From NCBI GenBank assembly GCA_963783245.1, contig CAWAMS010000001.1, positions 310,001 through 374,000 on the forward strand: DNA of 64,000 nucleotides. The letters are read 5' to 3'. Source of the stretch: Bog-473 sp963783245. Lineage in GTDB: Bacteria; Actinomycetota; Acidimicrobiia; Acidimicrobiales; RAAP-2. The notes beneath the pieces were generated by a model, which ran no database searches, was not told the origin of the DNA, and saw only the letters and a list, made by a program, of their open reading frames with translations. Positions 1 through 9,027 of the stretch are shown here, one piece after another. Numbering within the stretch: position 1 is the stretch's first letter; each line of letters starts with the position of its first letter. The position numbers and the translations under genes are program-made.

Positions 1-90
1 CCACCCCCATGGAGGGAGCGAGAGGGCGAGCAGTACACCGGCCCCGAGGGACGGCAACGCGACCCGTCCCCGCCGCGGCGAGAGGTTCAC
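1..90 (-). CDS. lnt: Apolipoprotein N-acyltransferase, N-terminal fragment (runs off left edge)
   Basis: Only the first 30 codons are present. The GTG start (90..88) overlaps the TGA of the preceding haem gene in a GTGA, as expected for translational coupling. The peptide is arginine-rich for about nine residues and then hydrophobic, ending in LSLPPWGW. A short basic N-terminus followed by a membrane segment and a PPWGW-type motif is characteristic of Lnt, the membrane enzyme that N-acylates mature lipoproteins. Only the N-terminus is visible, so the catalytic nitrilase domain cannot be checked. Another multi-pass membrane protein cannot be excluded. Confidence 0.6.
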   Translation of the reverse strand, partial: MNLSPRRGRVALPSLGAGVLLALSLPPWGW

Positions 91-1502
91 GAGATGGCCC
101 GGGCCGCCGCCCTCCCGCTGGCGATACACGCCGGGATGCCGACGCCCCGGTACGCCGCGCCGGCCACGGCGATGCCCCCGAGGCGCGCGACCGCCGCCTC
201 AATTCCCGCCGTTCGCAGCGGGTGGTGCACCCGGTACTGGGGGAGCGCCCCGGGCCACCGCACCACTCTCGACTCGAGCGGGTCCTGCGAGTGTCCCATC
301 AGCTGCCCGAGCTCGTTCCACGCCCGCTCGACGATTTCCCCGTCGCTCCACGCTCCGGCGCGATCGTCGCCGAAGCGCCCGATCGAGGCCCGTAGGAGGA
401 CCTCGCCCTCGGTCGCCACATGGGGCCATTTCTGCGAGAGATAGGTACAGGCCGTCACCGCCCAGGGCTCACCGGACTCGGGTGGCGGGCTCGCCCGCGG
501 AACCAGGAACCCCGTACCGAGGAGCGGGGCGGTGAGCGCCTCCGCGCGGACGCGGAAGGTGACGAGGCTCACCGAGGCGTAGTCGATGTGTGCCAGGAGC
601 CCCGCCGCCTCGTCGTCGTGAGGCCGCAGCAGATCGCACGCCACCGGGGCGGGGACCGCGAGCACGACCGCATCCGCATCCTCGTACGTCCCGCCGCTCA
701 CCACGTTCCACCCGGTGCCGAGCCGCTCGAAGCGGTCGACCGGCGCCGTGCAGCGGATCTCCACACCACGTGCCGTGAGCGCGGTCCGCAGGCGTTCGAC
801 CATGGATGCCATGCCGCCTTCGAGGGCCCAGAACAGGGGCGGGGCATCGGGAGAAGGTGGGGGGACCTCGGCCCGCAACGCGCGCATCAGGCTGCCCCGC
901 TTCTGTGCGGCGGCGAGGAGCGGTGGATAGGTGGCCGCGGCGGACATGTCGTCCACCGATCCGGCGTGGATGCCGCCGATCAACGGGTCCACCAGGCGTT
1001 CGCTCACGCGCCGGCCCAGCTTGCGGGACACGAGGGGCCCGATGGACCGGTCGCCGATAGGCCCGCGTACGTCGGGCCGGGGCAGCCACGCGTCGCGAGC
1101 CAGTGCGATGTCGCCACGCAACCCGAGGATGCCCGATCGCGCCGTCGGCCAGAAGCGGATGGGGATGCCGAGTGCGAGGGCCTCGGGCAGGGCGCGGACC
1201 TTGCCGCGGGCCCACACGCCGGCGCCGCGACCGGCGATAGGCACCAGTGCGTCCACCAGGCCCAGTTCGCGGCAGAGGTCGAGTGCCTCGGGTCGGCGCC
1301 CGAGAAATCCGTCCGGTCCCGTGTCGATGGTGCGACCACCGAAGGGCACGCTGTCGAGCGCGCCACCGAGCCGGGCCGAGGACTCCAGGACGACAACGTG
1401 CGGCGCGTCGCCACCACCGCTGGGAGCGTCACCCCCACCGGTCAGCTCCCAGGCCGCGGCCAACCCGCTGATGCCTCCGCCCACGACCACGACCCGTCGC
1501 AC
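87..1502 (-). CDS. hemY: Coproporphyrinogen/protoporphyrinogen oxidase (HemY/CgoX)
   Basis: FAD-dependent oxidase of 471 residues, the usual length for the family. The N-terminus carries the dinucleotide-binding motif VVVGGGISGLAAAWEL, and the C-terminal end has GIAVAGAAYRGVGIPAC, typical of the FAD-binding closure in HemY proteins. It oxidises coproporphyrinogen III (or protoporphyrinogen IX) in haem synthesis. Beside a coproporphyrin-type ferrochelatase it is most likely the coproporphyrinogen oxidase CgoX (inference). It starts at GTG 1502, three bases after the ferrochelatase stop, and is the fourth gene of a ybjQ-hemE-hemH-hemY run. The start has no strong Shine-Dalgarno, so coupling is likely. 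Confidence 0.93.
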   Translation of the reverse strand: MRRVVVVGGGISGLAAAWELTGGGDAPSGGGDAPHVVVLESSARLGGALDSVPFGGRTIDTGPDGFLGRRPEALDLCRELGLVDALVPIAGRGAGVWARGKVRALPEALALGIPIRFWPTARSGILGLRGDIALARDAWLPRPDVRGPIGDRSIGPLVSRKLGRRVSERLVDPLIGGIHAGSVDDMSAAATYPPLLAAAQKRGSLMRALRAEVPPPSPDAPPLFWALEGGMASMVERLRTALTARGVEIRCTAPVDRFERLGTGWNVVSGGTYEDADAVVLAVPAPVACDLLRPHDDEAAGLLAHIDYASVSLVTFRVRAEALTAPLLGTGFLVPRASPPPESGEPWAVTACTYLSQKWPHVATEGEVLLRASIGRFGDDRAGAWSDGEIVERAWNELGQLMGHSQDPLESRVVRWPGALPQYRVHHPLRTAGIEAAVARLGGIAVAGAAYRGVGIPACIASGRAAARAIS

Positions 1503-1505
1503 GGC

Positions 1506-2481
1506 CTAGTCCCGACGTGCCTCGGCGGCGCCGACCACGTCGGCCAGGACGCCGATGAAGCGTGGATCGTCGTTGAGCGACGCCGTGCGGGCGAACGGCA
1601 GGTCGACCTCCGCGGCCACAGCGGCCAGCTCCACGTCGAGGTCGTAGAGCACTTCGAGGTGATCGGTCACGAAGCCGATCGGGCAGACCACGACACCGGA
1701 GACCTGACCGCCGAGTGCACTGCTGCCGGCCGTCGCGGCTGTCGGCCGCCAGCTGTCGCACCACGTCGCGGATGTCGGGGCCGAGCCAGGGCTCGGGCGT
1801 GCGCCCGGCGCTCTGCCAGGCCACCTGCCAGCGGACGAGGCGGGCGTCGGCCGCCACCAACGCGGCTGACTCCTGCAATTGCTCGGGGTAGGTGTCACCC
1901 ATGTCGCGGACGCGCTCGGGCAACGAATGGGCGGTGAAGATCACGGGGTAACTGCGCTGGTCCCCACCAACCTCGTCGCGGGCCGCCCCGATGTCGACGA
2001 GCGCGTCGCGGACCCGATCGGCCAACAGGGCCACCAGGTCCGCTTCGGCGTACCAGGGGGGCACGGCACGAAAGGTCACGGTCCCCGCCAGTGCGGCCTG
2101 CGCCCGCGTGATGTACTCCCCTGAGCCCAGCGAAGAACCGTGCGGGGTCAGCACCAGGCCGATGACGACGTCGACACCGGCACGCGTCAACGCTGCTGCG
2201 GCCTCTTCGATCAGGGGATCGGCATGCTTGGCCCCGTAGACCACGACGTAGCGGCCCGGCGCACGCCGCTCCAGCTCGGTACGCACGGCGTCGACCTGGG
2301 CCTGCGTGCGCTCGGTGAGCGGCGAGAGCCCGCCGATGGCGGCGTAGCGGCTCTCCAGGTCAGCCAGCTGCTCGGGCGAGGGTGGCCGGCCGCGGCGGAT
2401 CCGGGTGTAGAAGGCGGCGATATCCCCTGTTCGTTGCGGCGTGCCGTGCGCCATGACGAGCACACCGACGCGGCCGGTCAC
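1506..2481 (-). CDS. hemH: Ferrochelatase, coproporphyrin type (frameshifted in this sequence)
   Basis: Inserts ferrous iron into the porphyrin ring. The N-terminus VLVMAHGTP, followed by YTRIRRGRPPS and YAAIGGLSPL, matches the monoderm coproporphyrin ferrochelatase (CpfC) pattern, and TAHSLPERV carries the conserved active-site histidine. The C-terminal VVCPIGFVTDHLEVLYDLD lies in another frame. The break is at about 1733-1738, in AGCCGCGACGG. Restoring one CG there joins LAADSR to ATAGSSALGG without loss. Start taken as GTG 2481, 13 bases after the hemE stop; a longer upstream reading only overlaps hemE. Probably intact in the organism (inference). Confidence 0.85.
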
Positions 2482-2494
2482 GGGCCCACCCGGT

Positions 2495-3556
2495 TCATCC
2501 CCGCACACTTTCGGTGTGCACCAGTTCGACGACGGCGGCCAGGATGCCGATGTCGGCTTCGGGCAGGACCCCGTGGCCGAGGTTGAAGATGTGGCCGGTG
2601 CCGCTCCCGTCGGCGGCGCCGTCGGCCATGACCTGGCGGGCCGCGGCCTCGACCACGGGCCAGGGGGCGACACACAGTGCAGGGTCCAAGTTGCCCTGGA
2701 CGGCGTGGTCGGCCCCGACACGGGTCCGCGCCACGTCGAGCGGTACCCGCCAATCCACGCCGATCACATCGGCGCCGGCCGTGGCCATCAGGCCCAACAG
2801 CTCACCCGTGCCCACGCCGAAGAGGATGGTCGGCACCCCGAGATCGGCGATCCCTTCGAGCACCCTGCGCGTCGCCGGCAGGACGAAGCGCACATACTCG
2901 TCGGGCGAAAGGCTCCCGGCCCAGCTGTCGAAGAGCTGCACGGCCTGCACCCCGGCCTCGATCTGGGCGCGGAGGAAGGACACCGACATGGCGGCCAGGC
3001 TGTCCATGAGCTGTTCCCAGAGCTCCGGGTCGCCGTGCATGAGTGCCTTCACTTTGGTGAAGGTCCGCGAGGGACCGCCTTCGATCAGGTAGCTGGCCAC
3101 GGTGAAAGGGGCCCCGGCAAAGCCGATGAGCGCCACGTTGCTCCCGGCGAGCTCACGTGCGACGAGGCGGACCGCGTCGAGGACGTACGGCGTATCGAGT
3201 GCGGGCTCCAGCGGACGCAGGCGTGGGAGGTCGGCCGCGCTGCGAAACGGGCGGGCCACGACCGGTCCCTTGCCGGGCTCGACATCGACGCCGAACCCGA
3301 TGGCGTGGACCGGTACCACGATGTCGGAGAAGAGAATGGCGGCGTCGACCCCGTAGCGGCGGACGGGTTGCAGCGTCAGCTCCGCAGCCAGGGGCGCGTC
3401 GGCGATGGCGTGCAGGATCGACCCCGTGCCGCGGGCCGCGCGGTACTCGGGCAGCGACCGCCCGGCTTGGCGCATGAACCACACCGGCGTGCGCGACACC
3501 GGCTGGCGGAAGCAGGCGCGCACCAGGTCCGTGTCGGCGGCCGCCTCCGGGCTCAC
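2495..3556 (-). CDS. hemE: Uroporphyrinogen decarboxylase
   Basis: Decarboxylates the four acetate side chains of uroporphyrinogen III to give coproporphyrinogen III. The signature RTPVWFMRQAGRSLPEYR is near residue 20 (substrate-binding arginines), with GFAGAPFTVASYL mid-protein and GNLDPALCV and NLGHGVLPE toward the C-terminus, all standard for HemE. The GTG start at 3556 overlaps the TGA of the YbjQ gene by 4 bp and gives 353 residues, the family norm; longer in-frame starts would intrude into that gene. Second gene of the haem operon. Confidence 0.95.
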   Translation of the reverse strand: MSPEAAADTDLVRACFRQPVSRTPVWFMRQAGRSLPEYRAARGTGSILHAIADAPLAAELTLQPVRRYGVDAAILFSDIVVPVHAIGFGVDVEPGKGPVVARPFRSAADLPRLRPLEPALDTPYVLDAVRLVARELAGSNVALIGFAGAPFTVASYLIEGGPSRTFTKVKALMHGDPELWEQLMDSLAAMSVSFLRAQIEAGVQAVQLFDSWAGSLSPDEYVRFVLPATRRVLEGIADLGVPTILFGVGTGELLGLMATAGADVIGVDWRVPLDVARTRVGADHAVQGNLDPALCVAPWPVVEAAARQVMADGAADGSGTGHIFNLGHGVLPEADIGILAAVVELVHTESVRG

Positions 3557-3885
3557 CCGAGCGGCTCTATGACGACCGCCGTGCCGTGGGCACAGATGTC
3601 GGTCCAGTTCCCGCCCATCTCGGAGGTGTCGAAGCGCATGGCGAGCGCCGCGTTGGCGCCCTTGGCCTCGGCTTCGTGGACCATGCGCCCCACCACTTCC
3701 TCCCTGCTGAGCTGCAGGTTCTTCGTCATCCCCTTGAGTTGGCCGCCTGCCAGGGACTTGAACGCGGCGCTGAACTGCGACCCGACGTTGCGAGAGCGCA
3801 CCGTGAGCCCGAACACGACACCGAACACCGCACTGACCCGGTAGCCGGGAACGTCGTTCATGGTCGAAATCAGCATGGCGCTCAT
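3553..3885 (-). CDS. YbjQ/UPF0145 family protein
   Basis: Small protein of 110 residues with the family pattern: MLISTMNDVPGY at the N-terminus, GGQLKGMTKNLQ in the middle and EAKGANAALAMRF before the closing strand. YbjQ proteins form pentameric beta barrels of unknown function, sometimes labelled heavy-metal-binding. It is the first gene of the haem run and is translationally coupled to hemE by a 4-bp overlap. Whether it helps haem synthesis or simply shares the promoter is not visible. Translation could begin at ATG 3885 or at ATG 3876, the usual family start. Confidence 0.85.
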   Translation of the reverse strand: MSAMLISTMNDVPGYRVSAVFGVVFGLTVRSRNVGSQFSAAFKSLAGGQLKGMTKNLQLSREEVVGRMVHEAEAKGANAALAMRFDTSEMGGNWTDICAHGTAVVIEPLG

Positions 3886-3972
3886 CGTAGGCGTCCACTG
3901 CTGCGATACCGGGTCGTGAGTCGTCGCCTAAACTGAACCGTTTCCCTGAAAGGCGGGGGAGAGAGGGGCAGC

Positions 3973-6396
3973 GTGCCGGACCATCCCGATCTGGAGGATG
4001 AGCAGGAGTTCCTCAATCGCGCCCACGACGGCCTCGAGTCCATGCGCGGCGAGGCCCGCCAGATGCTGCAGGGCGTGCTCGACCTGGGCAAGGGCGGCAC
4101 TTTCCAGTCGCGCACCGAGCGCGACATCGTCGTGCGCACGAGCCTGGCGCGGCTGGAGCAGCTCGACATCGGGGACCAGGCGCTCTATTTCGGGCGGATC
4201 GACCGTTTTCCCGAGCCGGACCCCGATGACGATCGCCCCGGAAACGGCGACGCAGGCCCCGAGGTGGACAACGGGGAGCGGCCCTTACTGGGAGAGTCGT
4301 TCCACATCGGTCGACTGGCCGTCTCCGGACCGGATCACGAGCCCCTGGTGGTGGACTGGCGTGCGCCGGTGGCCGAGCCCTTCTACCGGGCCACCGGACT
4401 CGACCCCCAGGGCCTGGCCCGGCGCCGACACCTGGCCGTCCGGGGCCGCACCGTGCTCGGGTTGGAGGACGAGTACTTCGTCGACCCCTCGCGGGCGCCG
4501 GGGGCGCCGCTGCTTCCGGTCTCTCCGAGCGACCAGCCCGACCAGGATTCCTCGGGTGAGCGCCTGCTCTCGGAGGGCATGGTGCTGGGCGGTCCCGGGG
4601 CCCTCCTCTCCGCGCTCGGCCAGGCGCGTACCGGCCACATGGGCGACATCATCGGCACCATCCAACGGGAGCAGGACGAGATCATCCGCTCCCCGCTGAG
4701 CGGAGTGTTGGTCGTCCAGGGTGGCCCGGGCACCGGGAAGACCGCAGTCGCCCTGCACCGGGCGGCCTACCTCCTCTATACACACCGTTTCCCTCTGGAG
4801 CGCCAGGGCGTCCTCGTCGTAGGCCCCAACCCGCTCTTCCTGCGCTACATCGAGCAGGTCCTGCCTTCTTTGGGCGAGACCGGCGTCAGCCTCTCGACTG
4901 TGGCCGGCCTGGTGCCCGAGATACGGGTGCGGGGTGTCGACGACGCCGCTGTAGCCAAGCTCAAGGGCGATGTCCGCATGGTCAACGTTCTCGGTCGGGC
5001 CGTGCGGACCCGCCAGCGCGCGCTCCGCCAGGACCTTGAGATCCCGTTCGGTGCCGGGGTCCTGCGCCTCCGTGCCCGTACCACCGAAGAGATCATCGCC
5101 CTGGCCCGCCGCCGCCCGGGGACCCACAACGTGCGCCGACGATTCGTGGAGGCCCATGTGCTCCGTGCGCTGGCCGACGACTACCGTTCCCGCCTCACCC
5201 GGGGGGTCGAGCAGCTGGACGACGACGGGCCGAGCGCCGAGGAGCAGGCCGACCTGGCTCGTCGCCTGCGCCGCACACCGGAGGTGGCGCACGCACTGGA
5301 CCGCATGTGGCCGCGGCTGTCGCCCCACGAGCTGTTGCACGACCTCCTGGGCGCGCGCCCCCTGCTGGCGGCGGCGGGTCGGGACATCCTCGGCGACGAG
5401 GCGATCCAGAGGCTGTACCGACCACGGAGCCGCTCGCTCGACGAGGTGCCGTGGACCGTGGCCGATGCGGCGCTCATCGACGAGGCCCGCACGCTGCTCG
5501 GTCCGCGGCGAGGCGGCGCACGCCCGAACAGGGGACGCCAGGGCCGCGCCGAGGAGGGCAACGCCCAGGATGTGGGCTTTTGGCCCCAGGGCCTCGCCGC
5601 GTCACCCGCCCCGGCATCGGGGCCGTTCACCGGGCCTGACGACGAGGTGCGGTCGTTCGGCCACATCGTCGTGGACGAGGTCCAGGATCTCTCGCCGATG
5701 CAGCTGCGGATGCTGGCCCGCCGTTCGCTCTCGGGATCGATGACCGTCGTGGGCGATATCGCCCAGGCGACGGGCCCATGGGCCCCTGCGAGCTGGGACG
5801 ACGTCACCAGGCACCTGAGCCCGCAACGCGCGACCCGCCTGGTCGAGCTCACGGTGAGCTACCGGACGCCGGCCGAGGTCATCGCCGTGGCCGCCAAGGT
5901 CCTGGCAGTGGCGGCGCCGGCAATCACGCCGCCGCGTCCGGTCCGCCAGTCCGGGTTCTCCCCCCGCATCATCGAGGCGTCGCGGGCCGGACTGGCGTCC
6001 GCCGTGGCCCGGGCCACCCGCGAGGAGGTGGCTGCGGTGTCCCCGGGCCGCGTGGCGGTACTCGGTCCCGCCGTGATGCTTCCCGAGCTCGCACGCGCAC
6101 TCTCGGACACCGGACTCTTCCCGACGGATCCGCGTGACCCCGCCGGCGAGGGATTGGCGGCGGGTCTCGTCCTCCTCCCCGCCGATGAGACGAACGGACT
6201 CGAGTTCGACTCCGTCGTGGTCGTCGAGCCGGCGCTCGTGGCCGCCGTCGGCGAGGACATCGCAGGCGAGGGGCCACCGGTGGCGACCACGCGAGGCCTC
6301 CGCACGCTCTATGTGGCCCTCACGCGACCGACGCGCCGCCTGGCGGTCGTGCATGCCGAACCATTGCCGGTTGCACTGTCGGCACCCGAGACTTGA
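3973..6396 (+). CDS. HelD/HelR-type superfamily 1 helicase
   Basis: ATP-dependent motor of 807 residues. An N-terminal coiled segment (DEQEFLNRAHDG) is followed by the Walker A GGPGTGKTAVALHRA near residue 250, motif II as VVDEVQDLSPMQ near 565, VGDIAQAT shortly after, and a UvrD-type C-terminal end LYVALTRPTRRL. This arrangement is that of HelD proteins, which bind RNA polymerase and recycle stalled complexes; the actinobacterial HelR branch can displace rifampicin (family knowledge). The GTG start at 3973 is preceded by a purine-rich GGGGGAGAGGGG. It is divergent from the haem operon and stands alone. A UvrD-like DNA repair helicase is a less likely alternative. Confidence 0.85.
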   Translation: MPDHPDLEDEQEFLNRAHDGLESMRGEARQMLQGVLDLGKGGTFQSRTERDIVVRTSLARLEQLDIGDQALYFGRIDRFPEPDPDDDRPGNGDAGPEVDNGERPLLGESFHIGRLAVSGPDHEPLVVDWRAPVAEPFYRATGLDPQGLARRRHLAVRGRTVLGLEDEYFVDPSRAPGAPLLPVSPSDQPDQDSSGERLLSEGMVLGGPGALLSALGQARTGHMGDIIGTIQREQDEIIRSPLSGVLVVQGGPGTGKTAVALHRAAYLLYTHRFPLERQGVLVVGPNPLFLRYIEQVLPSLGETGVSLSTVAGLVPEIRVRGVDDAAVAKLKGDVRMVNVLGRAVRTRQRALRQDLEIPFGAGVLRLRARTTEEIIALARRRPGTHNVRRRFVEAHVLRALADDYRSRLTRGVEQLDDDGPSAEEQADLARRLRRTPEVAHALDRMWPRLSPHELLHDLLGARPLLAAAGRDILGDEAIQRLYRPRSRSLDEVPWTVADAALIDEARTLLGPRRGGARPNRGRQGRAEEGNAQDVGFWPQGLAASPAPASGPFTGPDDEVRSFGHIVVDEVQDLSPMQLRMLARRSLSGSMTVVGDIAQATGPWAPASWDDVTRHLSPQRATRLVELTVSYRTPAEVIAVAAKVLAVAAPAITPPRPVRQSGFSPRIIEASRAGLASAVARATREEVAAVSPGRVAVLGPAVMLPELARALSDTGLFPTDPRDPAGEGLAAGLVLLPADETNGLEFDSVVVVEPALVAAVGEDIAGEGPPVATTRGLRTLYVALTRPTRRLAVVHAEPLPVALSAPET

Positions 6397-6482
6397 CCCA
6401 GGTCTCCCTCAGCGACTGAACAGGAAAACGCTGTCACCTGCTTGTTGGCGCGTTACAGCTCCGGTCGACTAGAAATTGCCCT

Positions 6483-7088
6483 GTGACCCAGGCGGTTTCA
6501 GTGGACCACCCAGTGCCAACAGGCAGGATCGTTCACGATCGACCCCCCATGCTGGCTGTGGGCGTCATGATCTGGCTGGGCTCGGAGCTGATGTTCTTCA
6601 GCGGGCTGTTCGCCGCCTTCTTCACGCTCCGTGCCAACGCCGTCGGCGGCGTCTGGCCCCCGCCGGGAACCCATCTCGACACGATCCGGGGCATCATCTT
6701 CACCCTGGTCCTCGTTTCGTCGAGTTTCACCATGCAGTATGCCGTCCACCAGGTCGAATGGCGCAACCGGATCTCCGCTCGCCGCTGGATCGTGGCGACG
6801 TTCATTCTGGGCGGCGCGTTCCTCGGCAACCAGGTGGTCGAGTGGTTCACCATCACGACCCGGTGGAACACGAACTCCTTCGGCTCGCTCTTCTTCATCA
6901 TGACCGGCCTCCATGGGCTCCACGTCTTCCTGGGCCTGGTCGCCATGATCTTCCTCCTCGGCCGAATGAGAGGTGACGTCGGCGGTGACCCCGGCGAGCT
7001 CTCCGCCGTGCAGGGTGTCAGCTACTACTGGCACTTCGTCGACATCGTCTGGATCGGGCTCTTCAGTTGCCTGTTCTTCCTGAAATAG
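6483..7088 (+). CDS. ctaE: Cytochrome c oxidase subunit III
   Basis: Integral membrane subunit of the aa3 terminal oxidase, 201 residues with about five membrane spans. MIWLGSELMFFSGLFAAF is the conserved first helix, HQVEWRN and GLHGLHVFLG carry the family histidines, and HFVDIVWI is the C-terminal signature. It starts at GTG 6483. The downstream qcrC starts two bases after its stop, giving the classical actinobacterial ctaE-qcrCAB operon that assembles the bc1-aa3 supercomplex. Confidence 0.95.
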   Translation: MTQAVSVDHPVPTGRIVHDRPPMLAVGVMIWLGSELMFFSGLFAAFFTLRANAVGGVWPPPGTHLDTIRGIIFTLVLVSSSFTMQYAVHQVEWRNRISARRWIVATFILGGAFLGNQVVEWFTITTRWNTNSFGSLFFIMTGLHGLHVFLGLVAMIFLLGRMRGDVGGDPGELSAVQGVSYYWHFVDIVWIGLFSCLFFLK

Positions 7089-7090
7089 AC

Positions 7091-8065
7091 ATGTCGAGTC
7101 CTCGCGCACAGAAAACACCACGCTCGACCCGCACAACGTTGCTCTTGTCAGGAGGTCTCCTGGCAATCGCGGCCCTCAGCTCGCTCGCGTTCGTGGTACC
7201 CGGTGTGGCCCAGGCGTCCACTACGAAGACGCAGAACCTGAGCGCCTCGGTCAAAGCGTGCGGCTCGGTCAACCTCAGGGGTGTCAGCACCGTCCACAAC
7301 ACCGGGAACCCCTTCGCCAGTACCAAGCTCACCTGCTTCGACGGCATGGTCATCCGCTACGGCAGCACCGCCATCACCTACACCAACCCGCCCCGGGCCT
7401 TCGCCTCGGCGGGCAAGCTCCTGTTCGATCAGACCTGCTCGAGTTGCCACGGATCAGAAGCCAACGGCGTCTCACCGACGGGGGAGGCGACGATCGGCCC
7501 CAACCTCCAAGGCGTCGGTACGGCCACCGTCGACTTCTGGATCACCACCGGGCGCATGCCGGCGTCCGACGTCAAGGCCATCGAGGCCGAGCGCAAGCCG
7601 CCCCGTCTGAACGACAAGCAGGCGCTGGAGGTGGCGGCCTATATCGAGTCGCTCGACCCTGCGGCGCCAGCGGTGCCCACGCCGAACTTGCAGGGGGCGA
7701 ACGTCTCTGACGGGGCGGACCTCTTCTCCTTGAACTGCGCCGCCTGTCACACCATCACCGGGGCCGGCGATGCACTGGCCTTCGGCACCAACGCCCCGAC
7801 ACTCCAGAACAAGGAGATCACCCCGCAGCAGGTGGCCGAGGCGATCCGGACCGGCCCGGCCAACATGCCCCGGTTCTCGGGCAACCTGACCGACGCGCAG
7901 GTGCGCAACGTGGTGGCCTACGTCACCGAGAAGATCCAGCACCCGACGAATCCCGGCGGCGTCGGCCTGGGTGGGGTGGGTCCGGTGGCCGAGGGTTTCA
8001 TCGCCCTCCTGCTGGGCGTCGGCGGTCTGGCCCTGATCTGCTTCTGGATCGGTGAGCGCACGTGA
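7091..8065 (+). CDS. qcrC: Di-haem cytochrome c subunit of the bc1 complex
   Basis: A signal/anchor segment (about residues 19-40, ending near VAQAS) is followed by two c-type haem sites, CSSCHG and CAACHT, and a C-terminal membrane anchor FIALLLGVGGLALICFW. This two-haem, doubly anchored form is the actinobacterial QcrC, which passes electrons straight to oxidase subunit II and replaces soluble cytochrome c. ATG 7091 is chosen because the longer reading overlaps ctaE. There is an unusual extra stretch of roughly 60 residues before the first haem domain, with two cysteines (SVKACGSVN and TKLTCFDG) that could form a disulfide (inference). Confidence 0.93.
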   Translation: MSSPRAQKTPRSTRTTLLLSGGLLAIAALSSLAFVVPGVAQASTTKTQNLSASVKACGSVNLRGVSTVHNTGNPFASTKLTCFDGMVIRYGSTAITYTNPPRAFASAGKLLFDQTCSSCHGSEANGVSPTGEATIGPNLQGVGTATVDFWITTGRMPASDVKAIEAERKPPRLNDKQALEVAAYIESLDPAAPAVPTPNLQGANVSDGADLFSLNCAACHTITGAGDALAFGTNAPTLQNKEITPQQVAEAIRTGPANMPRFSGNLTDAQVRNVVAYVTEKIQHPTNPGGVGLGGVGPVAEGFIALLLGVGGLALICFWIGERT

Positions 8066-9027
8066 GCGAGGAGAACCACGAGCCGTCACGGACCAAGGTC
8101 CCGATGCCGATCGCCACGCTCAGCGACCCGCACATGGGCGACGCGGCCCGGAATCCGAAGCGGGCCGAGGGCATCATCGCCCTCATCTTCGTCGTGGCCA
8201 TCGTGTTCATCGCCGGATTCGGGGTGGCCTACACGCAGAACTGGAATCCCTGGATCCTCGGCGGCACCGTGGGTCTCGGTCTGTTCCTCCTGGGCTTCGG
8301 GCTGACGGCGTGGGGGAAGTACCTCATGCCGCAGGGCCCGTTCGTCGAGGAGCGCCACGTCCTCGCCTCCTCGCCCGAAGATCGCGACTCGATGGCCGCG
8401 GCGCTGGTCGAGCGGTCGACCGTCGTGGTCAAGCGCCGGAAGGTGCTGGGCGGTCTCTTCGCCCTCGGGGCCGGGATCTTCGGCATTGTGGCCCTGTTCC
8501 CCCTGGTGCGGTCCCTGGGCCCGCTCCCGGGGACGTCGCTCGAAACCAGCAACTGGCGCAAGGGGAAGCTGCTGGTCGACTCGAGCGGGCGCTCGATCAC
8601 CAAGGGCACGCTGGTGGTGGGCGGGATCGTCACGGTGTACCCCGCCGGTTTCCAGAACACGGACTCGGGGCAGGCGGTCGACCAGACGGTGCTCATCCGG
8701 GTCCAGGACTCGGATCTCGTCACCGCCAAAGGCCGTGAGACGTGGGCGCCCGCCGGCTACGTGGCCTACTCCAAAGTCTGCACCCACCTCGGCTGCCCTG
8801 TCGGGCTCTACGAGCAGCAACTCGAGCTTCTGGTCTGCCCGTGCCACCAGTCGATGTTCAACGTCCGCAACGGGGCCATACCCCAGTTCGGGCCCGCCCC
8901 CCGTCCGCTTCCCCAGCTTCCGCTGTACTTTGACGACGAGGGGACCCTGCGGGCGCAGGCCGGCTACGACCAGGCGATCGGGCCCGGGTTCTACGAGAGA
9001 ACCACGACGCAGGAGAACGGGACATGA
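8062..9027 (+). CDS. qcrA: Rieske iron-sulfur subunit of the bc1 complex
   Basis: 321 residues with three membrane segments in the N-terminal half, as in other actinobacterial QcrA proteins, followed by a Rieske domain. The cluster ligands are visible as CTHLGCPVG and CPCHQSMF. It moves electrons from menaquinol to cytochrome c in the bc1 complex. The GTG start (8062) overlaps the qcrC stop by 4 bp, and its own stop overlaps the qcrB ATG by 4 bp. Confidence 0.95.
   Translation: MSEENHEPSRTKVPMPIATLSDPHMGDAARNPKRAEGIIALIFVVAIVFIAGFGVAYTQNWNPWILGGTVGLGLFLLGFGLTAWGKYLMPQGPFVEERHVLASSPEDRDSMAAALVERSTVVVKRRKVLGGLFALGAGIFGIVALFPLVRSLGPLPGTSLETSNWRKGKLLVDSSGRSITKGTLVVGGIVTVYPAGFQNTDSGQAVDQTVLIRVQDSDLVTAKGRETWAPAGYVAYSKVCTHLGCPVGLYEQQLELLVCPCHQSMFNVRNGAIPQFGPAPRPLPQLPLYFDDEGTLRAQAGYDQAIGPGFYERTTTQENGT

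Noticed and set aside
420..1937. A 505-codon open frame on the plus strand antisense to hemY and the end of hemH
   Set aside because: The peptide is Arg/Gly/His-rich with no motif, and hemY on the other strand is certain. Long antisense frames are normal at this GC content; others like it (e.g. 38055-39251, 51058-53844 upstream part) were discarded for the same reason.
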